A stretch of 26,539 bases of DNA from a virus, in IMG/VR virus record IMGVR_UViG_3300025894_001524, positions 1-26,539 of that record. One strand, written 5' to 3'. The position numbers and the translations under genes were made by a program. Below, piece by piece: positions 7,038-16,147 of this stretch (positions within the stretch are counted from its first letter, which is position 1; each line of letters opens with the position of its first letter). A model generated the notes under the pieces. That model did not search any database. It was not told the origin of the DNA and saw nothing but the letters and a program-made list of their open reading frames with translations.

Positions 7038-7066
7038 TTGACACAATATAAAAATTGCTGTATAAT
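7038..7066 (+). promoter_or_regulatory. Consensus sigma70 promoter for the tRNA genes
   Basis: Perfect -35 TTGACA (7038-7043), 17-base spacer, perfect -10 TATAAT (7061-7066). The predicted start is about 7073, two bases before mature tRNA-Pro. This is the ideal host-type promoter layout. Confidence 0.85.
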
Positions 7067-7074
7067 AATTATAT

Positions 7075-7151
7075 CGGAGTATAGCTCAGCTTGGTAGAGC
7101 ACCTGCTTTGGGAGCAGGGGGTCGTTGGTTCGAATCCAGCTATTCCGACCA
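7075..7151 (+). tRNA. tRNA-Pro (anticodon UGG)
   Basis: A complete cloverleaf: acceptor arm CGGAGTA (7075-7081) pairs with TATTCCG (7141-7147) with one G-U; anticodon stem CCTGC/GCAGG encloses loop TTTGGGA with anticodon TGG at 7109-7111; the T loop GGTTCGAATCC is canonical. The 3' CCA is encoded (7149-7151) after discriminator A. It reads CCA and wobble proline codons. It is transcribed with the tRNA-Gly eight bases downstream. Confidence 0.96.
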
Positions 7152-7159
7152 ATTTAACT

Positions 7160-7233
7160 GCGGGTATAGCATAGTGGTAATGCTGCGGCCTTCCAAGCCT
7201 CAGAGTGGAGTTCGATTCTCCATACCCGCTCCA
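7160..7233 (+). tRNA. tRNA-Gly (anticodon UCC)
   Basis: Acceptor arm GCGGGTA (7160-7166) pairs perfectly with TACCCGC (7223-7229), discriminator T, encoded CCA (7231-7233). The anticodon loop is CTTCCAA with TCC at 7192-7194, and the T arm GGAGTTCGATTCTCC is canonical. The anticodon stem GCGGC/GCCTC has one C-U mismatch in its second pair. It reads GGA and GGG glycine codons, of which GGA is favoured in AT-rich genes. Confidence 0.94.
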
Positions 7234-7253
7234 ATAATTAAGAGTTGAACTCA

Positions 7254-7364
7254 ATGAGTTTTTTATTAGAAGCAATAGCGATAATCATTGTAGTAACGTT
7301 GACATTGTATGCAGTCGCTTGGGCTGTTATAAACGATGATTCGGATTCACTAGACGATAAATAA
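7254..7364 (+). CDS. 36-aa single-pass membrane microprotein
   Basis: ATG at 7254 opens a 36-codon frame, MSFLLEAIAIIIVVTLTLYAVAWAV then an acidic tail INDDSDSLDDK, ending with TAA at 7362-7364. The hydrophobic core of about 20 residues predicts one membrane helix with an N-out or N-in short end. It lies between tRNA-Gly and the giant gene, and the late promoter of that gene overlaps its stop codon. The clean hydrophobic-then-acidic pattern supports coding. Function unknown; small lysis or membrane regulators look like this, but nothing proves it. Confidence 0.6.
   Translation: MSFLLEAIAIIIVVTLTLYAVAWAVINDDSDSLDDK
7356..7363 (+). promoter_or_regulatory. Late promoter GATAAATA for the giant gene
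   Basis: GATAAATA lies across the stop codon of the preceding microprotein; AGGAGA follows at 7371-7376 as ribosome site for the ATG at 7383. Confidence 0.65.
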
Positions 7365-7382
7365 AAATACAGGAGAATGGTT

Positions 7383-10300
7383 ATGGAAATAAGTAACAAT
7401 TCGTCTGGACAGGATGTTCTCGTAATCAGCAAGGATGCTGAAGACAGGATAAAAGAATTATTAACACCTGAATTACTGGGGCAACTTGGTATTTCAGTAA
7501 ATGCAAACATACAAGATATTGTAGGTTTTTTATTAAAAGAATTTGATTTAACTCTGGAAGAATTACTAGAGTTATCTTCATCAGAATTATATGACTTACT
7601 TGCACTAGCTGTAGTATTACCTGCATTTAACCAGCAGTTTTCTGATAAAGAATTACTAGCAGAATTACTACCGGATGACGTAGCAGAATTTGATTTTGAT
7701 GCGTTAGATCTAAATAACTTAGAAGCAACAGCGGCAGGTGGTTCAGAGGAAACTGGTGAAGGTGGTAGCACAATTGTTCAAGCTGAACGAATAGACACAG
7801 CAGGTGACGAAACCTCTGCACTAGCACAGGAGTTGCTCAACACAGAGCAAACACAAAACAATGATAATACACTATTACAACCAGACCAAACTACTCCTAC
7901 AGATAATAATAACAGTGACAATAGTGTTATTGATGATTCTGCTGAGGGAACTAATGAGACTACTCAGACCAATGTGGAAGCAGAAAATACAACCGTTGAT
8001 GAATCTAGTGAAAGCACAGGTACAGAAACAGCGAGCGAAACTGAGACAACTGAAAGCGCAGTAACGGAGGAAGTCAGCGATGAAACGTCTGATACTAATA
8101 CTGAAACAACCGATAGTACTAATGTCAATAGTGATAATACTGCTAGTACTGGAGGTAACGATAGCAACGATGGATTAACAACTGACACATCGGACACTGT
8201 AGAGGATAATACAAATGAAGACACTAGCACTGAATCTACTGCTGGGGACACTGACAATACTAGTGATAGTGGGGATAATAGCACTGAGCAATCAGTTGTG
8301 GACACTAACGAATCCGCCTCAGACAGCACAACTGACTCAGAATCAAATACAAACACTGAAGGATCTGGACAGAATGATGCAGACCAAAATACAGCAGGCG
8401 CAAGCGCAGGCACAGACACGAGCGAACCAGAATCAACTACACCGGATACCGGACCTACCGATAGTACCACCACTGAATCTGAGCAGCAAGCAGATACAGG
8501 AACAGATACTGAGTCATCGGGACAAACAGACAATAGTGATACTTCACAACAAGAAGAAGTATCATCAGGAGCAGATACAGAAAGCGGAACGTCAGATCAA
8601 ACAAATACAGACCAGACAAATGTTATAGAGGATAATAATGATAATGCATCTCCTATTGAAACTGATCAGGAAGATTCCTCGGGAACCGTTCCACTGGATG
8701 GGACTAATGTTGATACCGTTGTCGATGGCGGCACTAATGATGCTGGGAGTGATGATTCCACTACTAATTTGGAAGGCAATGTAAATGATACAACAGATCA
8801 AACTAATGACACACCAACTGATACAGGAACTGCCACTGATACTGGATCCCAAAGCACTGAAGATAATACTTCAGATAATAGCGGGACAAATGATGTTGAT
8901 GGGAACAATAGCTCTAATGATACAGGCTCACAAGATACTGTAGAGATCCAACCTGTTGTAGAAACAAATCGCACAGAACAAACGGTTGTTACAGAAGAAA
9001 TAACTTTTGGTGAATCAGTAACCCAAACAGAGTTTGAAGATACTACCCGAGATAATTTAGAGTTACGAGTTTATACTGATACAATTACAACTCCTGTTAC
9101 AACAACATCCACTAGCATAACCAGCACAACTATTTCTTACAGTGATGGTACTACAGAAACAATTCAACAAGAGCCAGTGGTTACAGCAAGCACAACTGAG
9201 AATGTGGAAATAGTTTCCAGAGAAGATATTACGAATGCAACTCCATTATTAGTAGAGCAATCTTTCACTATTGACGCAGGACAATCTATTACAGGTAATA
9301 TTTTTGAAGGTGGTGCGCCAGGTGATGGACCGTTCACTGTAGAGATTTTAAATTCCACAACTTCCTCATCATTAGAAATTGATGAACAGGGTAATTTTGT
9401 ATATACTCCTGATGAAAATTACAGTGGCCTAAACAGAACACAGATCACAGTAACTGATGCAGATGGTGAAACCAGTGTTGCTAGATTTACCTTTAGTGTT
9501 ATAAGTAACACCTTTAGTGCAAACTTGGCATCCGATTTACCTGACACAATACCAGATGCAGCAGACGACAACTATACTATAGTTGAAGGGACACAAGTTA
9601 CTAGTAATCTATCTAGCAACGACAGCATTGAGGATCCTGACTCTGTTTTCGAACTGCTAACTCAGCCGGAAGTTGGTACGGTAACATTACGACCAAATGG
9701 TGTTTTTCTTTATACTGTTGACGAAGGTCTTACAGGAACACATACTTTTACATACCAAATAGTTGACTCTAACGGCGATACTAGTTCTGCAACTGTAACA
9801 ATGACTGTTCTAGAGAAATCAGTGACCAGTGTTGTTGACGAGATAGTGTTATTAGATCAAACAGTAATTGATTTAAATCCTGTAGTAACAACAGAAGAAA
9901 CAGACGTAATTTCGGTTACAGAAATTAACACAGAAGATCGTACTGAAGTGACAACTCAAACAGGTTATTATGCTGATACTAGCACTATTGAAACTGTTAC
10001 AACCACTATTACGAAAACCGTTACTACTGTTTCATACAATAATAACACGCAAGACGTAAGCGAAACTGACCCAGAAACTGTGATTACTTCAGAATTCACA
10101 GCTACCACTGCTGACAGAGAAGAAGTATTGTCAGTAGAAACACTGGAAGTAGAGCCTGTTATTACTTATGAGGAAACTGTAGATGTTACTGTGGGAGACA
10201 CGCTAACAGAAACCACTTACGAAGACGTAACAACCAGAGAAAACGATTTAGAGAACAATGTAGAAAACGTAACCATAACACGTAACTACACTGACGTTAA

Positions 10301-13300
10301 CAATACTGATACAACTACCGTTACAACCACAACTCCTGTGTACACGTATACATTTAGTGATGGGACTGAAGTAGTTGAACTGGGTGAACCTGACATATTA
10401 ACAGAAGTAACAACTGAAACCACAACAGATTCCCGCAGTGAAGAGATTTTTACTGGCACTGAAGAACCTGTTATTACTACTGAAGACGAAGTAATTACTG
10501 ATGTTGTAGTGAGTGAACCAGTGCTTACAACAACCAGTAGCGAGCTAGTGACATCAGAAGTTAATAATGAAGATCGTACTTATGTAACAACAACTGACAT
10601 AACTTATGTAGATACAACATCAGTAACTACAACAACAACTACAACTATTACGCCAGTGTTTACTATTACATATTCAGATGGCACAACAGAAACAGAACGT
10701 GGCGAAAGTGTAGTCACAGAAACAGCAGATGTAGCGGAGACGGCAGAGACTAGAACAGAAAGCGAAACTGTAACAGTGGATGCGGAAGTGACAGTTACAA
10801 CTGCAACAACCACAGAAGTTATTCCTGGCGAGCCTACATCAGTTACTGAAAGAGGTGAAGGTGTTACTGTAATTGAAAATGATTTGGAAAATCAAATAGA
10901 AAACATAACGGTTAGTTACTCGCCAATTACCACAACTACTACGCCTGTAACAAATATAGAAACCACTGTTACAACAACAGTGTATACATATCCAGATGGC
11001 ACTACCACAACTGTAACTGAAAGTGTTGCAAGCACCACATACGATCAAACTGTGGTAGTTGATCAGCAAGCCACAGAATATGAATACAGTTCACGACAAC
11101 CTGAACTAGTAGTTACTTATGAGGAAGTTTCTGAAACTGTTGTAGGCGACACCACACTGGAAACAAGTTATGTGGATGACACTGTTACAGAAAATGATCT
11201 AGAAAACAATGTAGAGAATGTGACTGTTACTAGAACGCACACTGATGTAAATTCGACACCTACAACTGTGATCATCACTGTTACTCCAATTAGCACTTAC
11301 GCTTACAGTGACGGCACAGTTGACGTGCAACGCGGTGATCCTGCTATTACTGAAACTGTTAGCACAGAGATAGTCACAACAACCAGGGAAGAAATCATAT
11401 TTACTGGTGTTGAACAACCTGTTATTGAGACTGCATACACTGTGGTAGTAGAGGAAACTCAGGGAGAAAGTGTTACAGAAACCACATACGTTGACACGCC
11501 TGTTACTGAGATCGACCTTGAGGCTAAAACTGAGACAACCACTACTACTAGAACATACACGGATGTAACTACAACTCCTGTCACAACAACCACAACTACT
11601 ACTCCAGAATATACTATTACATATTCGGACGGCACTGTGGAAACAGAAACTGGCGAAGCTGTGCAAGAAATTAGCACAACTAATGATGTATTTACAGCAG
11701 AAAGATCAGAAGATAGTGTTTCAGAAATTACAGTTACGCCTGTGACAACAATAGATGTTGTGGAAGAAGTTGCTGTTACTGTTAGTGAACCAGAACGGGT
11801 ATCTACTGATACAACCACCGTTAGTCAGGATTACGAAGCTCACACGGAAACAACTACAGTAACCAGAGATTATACGGATACTATTGTAACAACTACAACA
11901 ACAAACATATTTTTAACGCCTACAGATACTTATACCTTCACTGACGGACAACAGGTTGTGATAGTAAGAGACACTGTAAGCAATCAACAAAATGTTGGTG
12001 TACCAACTACAACTGAAGGGTCTTTTGTGGTTAGTGAAACCACTGTGGACATTGAGCCTGTGATTACTTACACTACAGTAGTAGAAGAAGTTGTAGGCGA
12101 TCCTGTTACTGAAACAGTGTACCAAGATGTTGAAGGTAAGCAAATTGATTTAGAAAATAATATAGAGAACGATACTGTTACTCGCAATTTTACTGACACG
12201 ATTACCACAACAACCACAACAACAGAAACAACCACAAGCCTATTGACTTACACTTATTCAAACGGCGAAGTTAGAACAGTTCAGGGCGAAACAACACAAT
12301 CAGTTAGCACTTCAGATAGTGTGGATGTTGTTGAGCGTAGCGAAGTAATTTACGAAGGCACAACACTACCAGAAATAGAAACTACCTATATTACCGCAGT
12401 TACAAATGAAACAGGTGAAAGTGTTACTGAAGGTGTTTATAATGACGTAACCACAGTCCAAAACGATACAGTAGCACACACTAGTACTACAACTGTTACT
12501 AGAAATTACACTGACACGATTACTACCCCTAATACTGAAACAACAACTATTACGCCTGTGTATACACTTACATATTCAGATGGGTCAACAGAAACAGAAT
12601 ACGGTACGCCTGTTGTTACAGAAGTTGTAACCAATTCAGTTGAAGTAGTAGAGCGCTCAGAGACTATTAACGAAACTACAGCAGATGCAGTATTAGTTAT
12701 TACTGATACAGTGACAACTGAAAGTGTACCAGGAACTCCTGTTACTGAAACAACTTTTAGTGATGCATCCGAAACAGTTAAGGATACGGAAAAATTAACC
12801 GAAACTACAACTGTCACTAGATCATATACTGATAACATTACTACGCCAACAGTTACCACAGTAACAACTGTACTCACATACACATACACTTATGCAGACG
12901 GTGAAGTGCAAAGTATTGAAGGCGATCCCACTGTTGGCAGCAGCACAACGTATGCAACTGAAACTGTGGAACGTTCAGAAGTAATATCCACAACCACAGT
13001 GAACGTCCAACCTGAAACAACTTACGAACAAACTGTTACCACAGTGGTAGGTGATCCAGTTATTGACACAGTGTTGATAGATTCAAGTACAAGTAGATTC
13101 ATAGACACTGACAACAACAGGGAAGATGTTATCACTGTTGATACATATCAAACTACTACCACAGTAACAACTGTGGTTACAACAGAAACAACACCTATTT
13201 ACACTTATACCTTTAGTGATGGCACTGTGATAGTTACTAACGGAGAGATCACAACTCAAGTTGAAACCAGTAACGCTGTGGATGTTGTGACCAGCACAGA

Positions 13301-15023
13301 ATCAGACACAGTGTATGAGCAGCCAGTAATTACTGAGGAAGTTATATCCACAGTGGAAGTCACCAAGGACACAGGTGAAATTGTTACCACTTACACTGAT
13401 GAGATTGTGGTTGAAAATGATCTGGATGCTAATAAGGAGATTATTACAACGACCAGGACGTTTACAGATGAGACGACTACTCCTGTAACAACAACTACTA
13501 CCACGTACACTGAATACACATTAACCTATTCAGATGGTACTGTAGAGAAAGAACAGGGTGTTAGCACAGTTGAAGCAGTTAATAGTTCTGAAGTAACAAC
13601 TGCTACTAGACAGGAAGTTTACACTGATACTGATGTGCCTGATTTGGTAGTTACTTACGACGTGGTCACGGAAGTTACTTCTGGCGAAACTGTTAGTGAA
13701 ACAGTTGACACTGATACAGTTACTAGAACAATTGATTATGATAGCAATCAAGAGTCAGTGGTTACTGTTACAGTAAGTGTAACAACAAACACAACTCCAG
13801 TAACAACAACTGTTACCACAACACCAGTCAACACTTACACTTACAGCGATGACACAATAGAAGTTGAACGTGGAACCAGTGTGGTTGAAAGCACAACTGT
13901 TGACACTGTTACACAGGATACAACAACTACCAGTGATACTGAATACGAGCAGCCAGTTATAACGACCTCTGAGCAACAGGTAGTTACAACTGTGGTTGGA
14001 GATACAACCACTGAAACAACCAGTTCTGATGAAACAGTAACATCAAAAGATGTACCTAACAAAACTGAGACTACCACAGTTACTAGGTACTTCACAGACG
14101 TTGCTACAACTCCTACAACTGAAACTACAACTGTGACTCCTGTTTATACGTTAACATACTCAGACGGATCAACAGAAACAGAATACGGTACTAGTACCAG
14201 CACAGATGTGGTTACTACAGACAGTGTGACTACCAACAGAGAAACTGTAATATCAGAAAGCACAGTTAATATTGCACCTGTTGTCACGTATACTGTAACA
14301 GAAACTGAGGTAACATTAGATCCAGTGTTAACTGATACACAGGAATCTACCACAGTAACAACAGTAGAGGACGAAGAAAACGAGCGGGATGTTATAACAA
14401 CCACCGTAACAACAACGGAAACGTTTAGCACTGAAACACAAACCACAACAGAAACAACACCCGTAAGCACTTACACTTACAGTGACGGCACTGTGGTTGT
14501 TCTAACGGGTTCTACCACAAGTGAAACAATCAGCACTTATGAAAGTTCTCAAACAGTTACTAGCGAGGACACTGTTACCTATGAAGAATGGCCTGATGAT
14601 GAAGGCGATGGCAACAATGGTCACGGTAACGATGAGGATGGTACTGACGAAAGCAATCCTGGCAACAGCAACGGCAACAACGGCAACAACGGCGACAATA
14701 GCAACAACGGCGGCGGATCAGATGCTAACAATGGTTTTGGAAACGGAGACCAAGAAGCACCTGGCGGCAGTGAAGACAATAACAATGCTGAAAACTCCTC
14801 AGATGATGACACAGAAGAGGAAGAGGAAGACGAAGAAAGTAAAGGCAACGGCAAGGACAAAGACAAAGACAACGGTAAGGGCAAAATGAGTTACAATGAC
14901 TTAATAGAAGAGGAGGCAGACGAAACTGTCCCTACTGGTACTGGCTTTGATGCAGGTTTAGAGGCTGCCATATACACAGATTTGCCAAAGTTTGAAACTT
15001 ACACAGATCCCGATATAATCTGA
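7383..15023 (+). CDS. Giant repeat protein (about 2546 aa), putative virion fibre/adhesin
   Basis: Two ATGs lie downstream of AGGAGA (7371-7376); the second, at 7383, has proper spacing, the first (7377) directly abuts it. Layout by residue: 1-118 acidic and helical (leucine-rich LEELLELSSSELYDLL); about 119-520 a low-complexity acidic Ser/Thr/Asn/Asp/Glu linker; about 520-600 one copy of a Thr-rich unit; about 622-810 two cadherin/Ig-like beta domains (NFVYTPDENYSGL, DADGETS, then FLYTVDEGLTGTHTFTYQI, DSNGDTSSA); about 810-2400 fifteen further units of ~106 residues, each with a poly-Thr run and a Y-[ST]-DG-T hairpin; then a Gly/Asn/Asp-rich stretch, a K/D-rich stretch and a distinct C-terminal tail. 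No cysteine was noticed. Late promoter and strong ribosome site suggest an abundant late product. A long surface filament binding host or particles is the best guess; location in the virion is not shown. Confidence 0.9.
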   Translation: MEISNNSSGQDVLVISKDAEDRIKELLTPELLGQLGISVNANIQDIVGFLLKEFDLTLEELLELSSSELYDLLALAVVLPAFNQQFSDKELLAELLPDDVAEFDFDALDLNNLEATAAGGSEETGEGGSTIVQAERIDTAGDETSALAQELLNTEQTQNNDNTLLQPDQTTPTDNNNSDNSVIDDSAEGTNETTQTNVEAENTTVDESSESTGTETASETETTESAVTEEVSDETSDTNTETTDSTNVNSDNTASTGGNDSNDGLTTDTSDTVEDNTNEDTSTESTAGDTDNTSDSGDNSTEQSVVDTNESASDSTTDSESNTNTEGSGQNDADQNTAGASAGTDTSEPESTTPDTGPTDSTTTESEQQADTGTDTESSGQTDNSDTSQQEEVSSGADTESGTSDQTNTDQTNVIEDNNDNASPIETDQEDSSGTVPLDGTNVDTVVDGGTNDAGSDDSTTNLEGNVNDTTDQTNDTPTDTGTATDTGSQSTEDNTSDNSGTNDVDGNNSSNDTGSQDTVEIQPVVETNRTEQTVVTEEITFGESVTQTEFEDTTRDNLELRVYTDTITTPVTTTSTSITSTTISYSDGTTETIQQEPVVTASTTENVEIVSREDITNATPLLVEQSFTIDAGQSITGNIFEGGAPGDGPFTVEILNSTTSSSLEIDEQGNFVYTPDENYSGLNRTQITVTDADGETSVARFTFSVISNTFSANLASDLPDTIPDAADDNYTIVEGTQVTSNLSSNDSIEDPDSVFELLTQPEVGTVTLRPNGVFLYTVDEGLTGTHTFTYQIVDSNGDTSSATVTMTVLEKSVTSVVDEIVLLDQTVIDLNPVVTTEETDVISVTEINTEDRTEVTTQTGYYADTSTIETVTTTITKTVTTVSYNNNTQDVSETDPETVITSEFTATTADREEVLSVETLEVEPVITYEETVDVTVGDTLTETTYEDVTTRENDLENNVENVTITRNYTDVNNTDTTTVTTTTPVYTYTFSDGTEVVELGEPDILTEVTTETTTDSRSEEIFTGTEEPVITTEDEVITDVVVSEPVLTTTSSELVTSEVNNEDRTYVTTTDITYVDTTSVTTTTTTTITPVFTITYSDGTTETERGESVVTETADVAETAETRTESETVTVDAEVTVTTATTTEVIPGEPTSVTERGEGVTVIENDLENQIENITVSYSPITTTTTPVTNIETTVTTTVYTYPDGTTTTVTESVASTTYDQTVVVDQQATEYEYSSRQPELVVTYEEVSETVVGDTTLETSYVDDTVTENDLENNVENVTVTRTHTDVNSTPTTVIITVTPISTYAYSDGTVDVQRGDPAITETVSTEIVTTTREEIIFTGVEQPVIETAYTVVVEETQGESVTETTYVDTPVTEIDLEAKTETTTTTRTYTDVTTTPVTTTTTTTPEYTITYSDGTVETETGEAVQEISTTNDVFTAERSEDSVSEITVTPVTTIDVVEEVAVTVSEPERVSTDTTTVSQDYEAHTETTTVTRDYTDTIVTTTTTNIFLTPTDTYTFTDGQQVVIVRDTVSNQQNVGVPTTTEGSFVVSETTVDIEPVITYTTVVEEVVGDPVTETVYQDVEGKQIDLENNIENDTVTRNFTDTITTTTTTTETTTSLLTYTYSNGEVRTVQGETTQSVSTSDSVDVVERSEVIYEGTTLPEIETTYITAVTNETGESVTEGVYNDVTTVQNDTVAHTSTTTVTRNYTDTITTPNTETTTITPVYTLTYSDGSTETEYGTPVVTEVVTNSVEVVERSETINETTADAVLVITDTVTTESVPGTPVTETTFSDASETVKDTEKLTETTTVTRSYTDNITTPTVTTVTTVLTYTYTYADGEVQSIEGDPTVGSSTTYATETVERSEVISTTTVNVQPETTYEQTVTTVVGDPVIDTVLIDSSTSRFIDTDNNREDVITVDTYQTTTTVTTVVTTETTPIYTYTFSDGTVIVTNGEITTQVETSNAVDVVTSTESDTVYEQPVITEEVISTVEVTKDTGEIVTTYTDEIVVENDLDANKEIITTTRTFTDETTTPVTTTTTTYTEYTLTYSDGTVEKEQGVSTVEAVNSSEVTTATRQEVYTDTDVPDLVVTYDVVTEVTSGETVSETVDTDTVTRTIDYDSNQESVVTVTVSVTTNTTPVTTTVTTTPVNTYTYSDDTIEVERGTSVVESTTVDTVTQDTTTTSDTEYEQPVITTSEQQVVTTVVGDTTTETTSSDETVTSKDVPNKTETTTVTRYFTDVATTPTTETTTVTPVYTLTYSDGSTETEYGTSTSTDVVTTDSVTTNRETVISESTVNIAPVVTYTVTETEVTLDPVLTDTQESTTVTTVEDEENERDVITTTVTTTETFSTETQTTTETTPVSTYTYSDGTVVVLTGSTTSETISTYESSQTVTSEDTVTYEEWPDDEGDGNNGHGNDEDGTDESNPGNSNGNNGNNGDNSNNGGGSDANNGFGNGDQEAPGGSEDNNNAENSSDDDTEEEEEDEESKGNGKDKDKDNGKGKMSYNDLIEEEADETVPTGTGFDAGLEAAIYTDLPKFETYTDPDII
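9000..14600 (+). repeat. Protein-level tandem array: 16 Thr-rich units, ~317 bp period
   Basis: The Y-S-D-G-T hairpin codons recur at about 9138, then at 10034, 10352, 10670, 10987, 11304, 11622, 11937, 12254, 12572, 12891, 13211, 13527, 13841, 14157 and 14477. From the second copy on, spacing is 314-320 bases, so the unit is about 106 codons. Between copies 1 and 2 there is an excess of about 580 bases holding the two Ig/cadherin-like domains. Nucleotide identity between units is only partial. Each unit shows ENDLENN--N-T-TR-YTD, a Thr run, Y-Y-DGT, an acidic strand and TY-E---V-GD. Confidence 0.85.
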
Positions 15024-15029
15024 TAAATA
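15022..15029 (+). promoter_or_regulatory. Late promoter GATAAATA for the gene at 15062
   Basis: GATAAATA overlaps the stop codon of the giant gene. The start expected near 15035 gives a leader of about 27 bases with GGGAGA (15051-15056). Confidence 0.65.
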
Positions 15030-15061
15030 ACACTAAGTTAAGTTAGTTGTGGGAGACAAAC

Positions 15062-15400
15062 ATGGCTGGTAAAAAGAAACACACGGTAAATCTACCTGAA
15101 AGTGCCGATACCAATGGTGACGGGCACATATCTGACGAAGAATTAGAATCACATTTAAACCTAGAGCATAGACGTAAAGAACTTGAAGATTTAGATGCAA
15201 TGAGAGATGCCCAACGCAAGATGACATGGTTTGCGTTATTCGGTTTATTGTTGTATCCATTCTGTGTAGTGCTTGCAGTTGGATTCGGGTTATCAAGTGC
15301 AGCAACAATTTTGGGCGATATGGCAGCAACGTACTTTGTGTCAGTTGCAGCTATTGTAGCAGCATTCTTTGGCGGACATGCTTACACAACTAAGAAATAA
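15062..15400 (+). CDS. EF-hand-bearing membrane protein (112 aa)
   Basis: The start is ATG 15062, five bases after GGGAGA; an upstream TTG would place the ribosome site inside the gene. The protein begins MAGKKKHTVNLPES and then has DTNGDGHISDEE, a complete EF-hand loop with Asp1, Asn3, Asp5, Gly6, Ile8 and Glu12 of the canonical calcium site. After a charged helix come two membrane helices (WFALFGLLLYPFCVVLAVGF and TYFVSVAAIVAAFFGGHAY). I recall similar MAGKKKHTVNLPESADTN proteins in T4-like cyanophages, function unknown. A single EF-hand beside a two-helix hairpin could mean calcium-sensitive membrane insertion, a holin-like role or a structural one; none is shown. Late promoter controlled. 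Confidence 0.88.
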   Translation: MAGKKKHTVNLPESADTNGDGHISDEELESHLNLEHRRKELEDLDAMRDAQRKMTWFALFGLLLYPFCVVLAVGFGLSSAATILGDMAATYFVSVAAIVAAFFGGHAYTTKK

Positions 15401-15403
15401 ATA
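15396..15403 (+). promoter_or_regulatory. Late promoter AATAAATA for the gene at 15434
   Basis: AATAAATA begins within the last codons of the previous gene and lies 30 bases before the ATG, with AAGGAAA (15421-15427) as ribosome site. Confidence 0.5.
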
Positions 15404-15433
15404 ATTAGACAGTATACATAAAGGAAATACACA

Positions 15434-16147
15434 ATGTACAGAGTAATCATAGGAATTATACTATGCTTCTCTACTATGTACACACACGCAGAGCCAATAA
15501 TTGATCCGCCGTTGCCAGGTGAGTTGCCAGGTGATGAAAGAGAATCGCAACCGGCTCCAAATGATAATCGCCAGGAAGGTGATTTGAATACTAACACACA
15601 AAATTCTGTAGTAGACAGCAATAATAAAAGTACCACAAACATAGGTGCAGGCGCAGGCAGCCCGACACCAGTCACAACAGCCATAGCACCATCTCTTATG
15701 AGTAGTGGCAGCGATACGTGTTTACAAAGCAAGTCAGGCGGCATGCAATTATTAGACATGGGTTTATCAGCTGGTGCATACAAACAAGATGAAGAGTGTA
15801 ATAGACGCAGGGATGCGAAAATGTTTAAAGATCTCGGTATGACTGTTGCAGCATTAAGCCGTATGTGTCAAAATGACGAGAACTGGAAAGCAATGTTCAT
15901 GTCAGGTTCTCCATGCCCGATTATGGTGAACGGCAAATTGGTGTTTGGTAAACGTGCTGTTTTAGCAATGAAAACAAACCCAGAAGTGTACATCCCTCAG
16001 TATAAAAACAGAAAAAATAAAGCCTTCTATGACGCCGTATTAGGCATAGGGAATGAGGAATCAACTAATGGGAACGAAAATGAAAATGTTGCTACTGTTA
16101 GTGTTAGCGAGCGTTTCAGGACAAGCTCACGCAAATCAGTGGAATAG
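15434..16147 (+). CDS. Secreted phage protein with conserved cysteines (237 aa)
   Basis: A Sec signal peptide is clear: basic start, hydrophobic VIIGIILCFSTMY and cleavage at THA-EP. The mature protein has a Pro/Asn/Ser-rich linker for about 75 residues, then a domain with several cysteines: DTCLQSKSGG, DEECNRRRDAKMFKDLG, SRMCQNDENWKAMF and GSPCPIMVNGK. Two disulfides in the periplasm would fit. The C-terminal part ends in a low-complexity Asn/Glu run. From memory the QDEECNRRRDA pattern is shared with proteins of other T4-like marine phages, sometimes annotated as structural. Export is odd for a virion component, so envelope association or a role at lysis or exclusion is possible. Its last 80 bases overlap the next gene in another frame. 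Confidence 0.85.
   Translation: MYRVIIGIILCFSTMYTHAEPIIDPPLPGELPGDERESQPAPNDNRQEGDLNTNTQNSVVDSNNKSTTNIGAGAGSPTPVTTAIAPSLMSSGSDTCLQSKSGGMQLLDMGLSAGAYKQDEECNRRRDAKMFKDLGMTVAALSRMCQNDENWKAMFMSGSPCPIMVNGKLVFGKRAVLAMKTNPEVYIPQYKNRKNKAFYDAVLGIGNEESTNGNENENVATVSVSERFRTSSRKSVE

Noticed and set aside
7069-7275. 68-codon minus-strand frame over the tRNAs
   Set aside because: It is the reverse of two tRNA genes with full cloverleafs.
7964-14884. Many minus-strand frames of 60-190 codons inside the giant gene
   Set aside because: They are Ser/Val/Cys-rich mirror images of the Thr/Val-rich repeat codons, without ribosome sites, and end at repeat boundaries.
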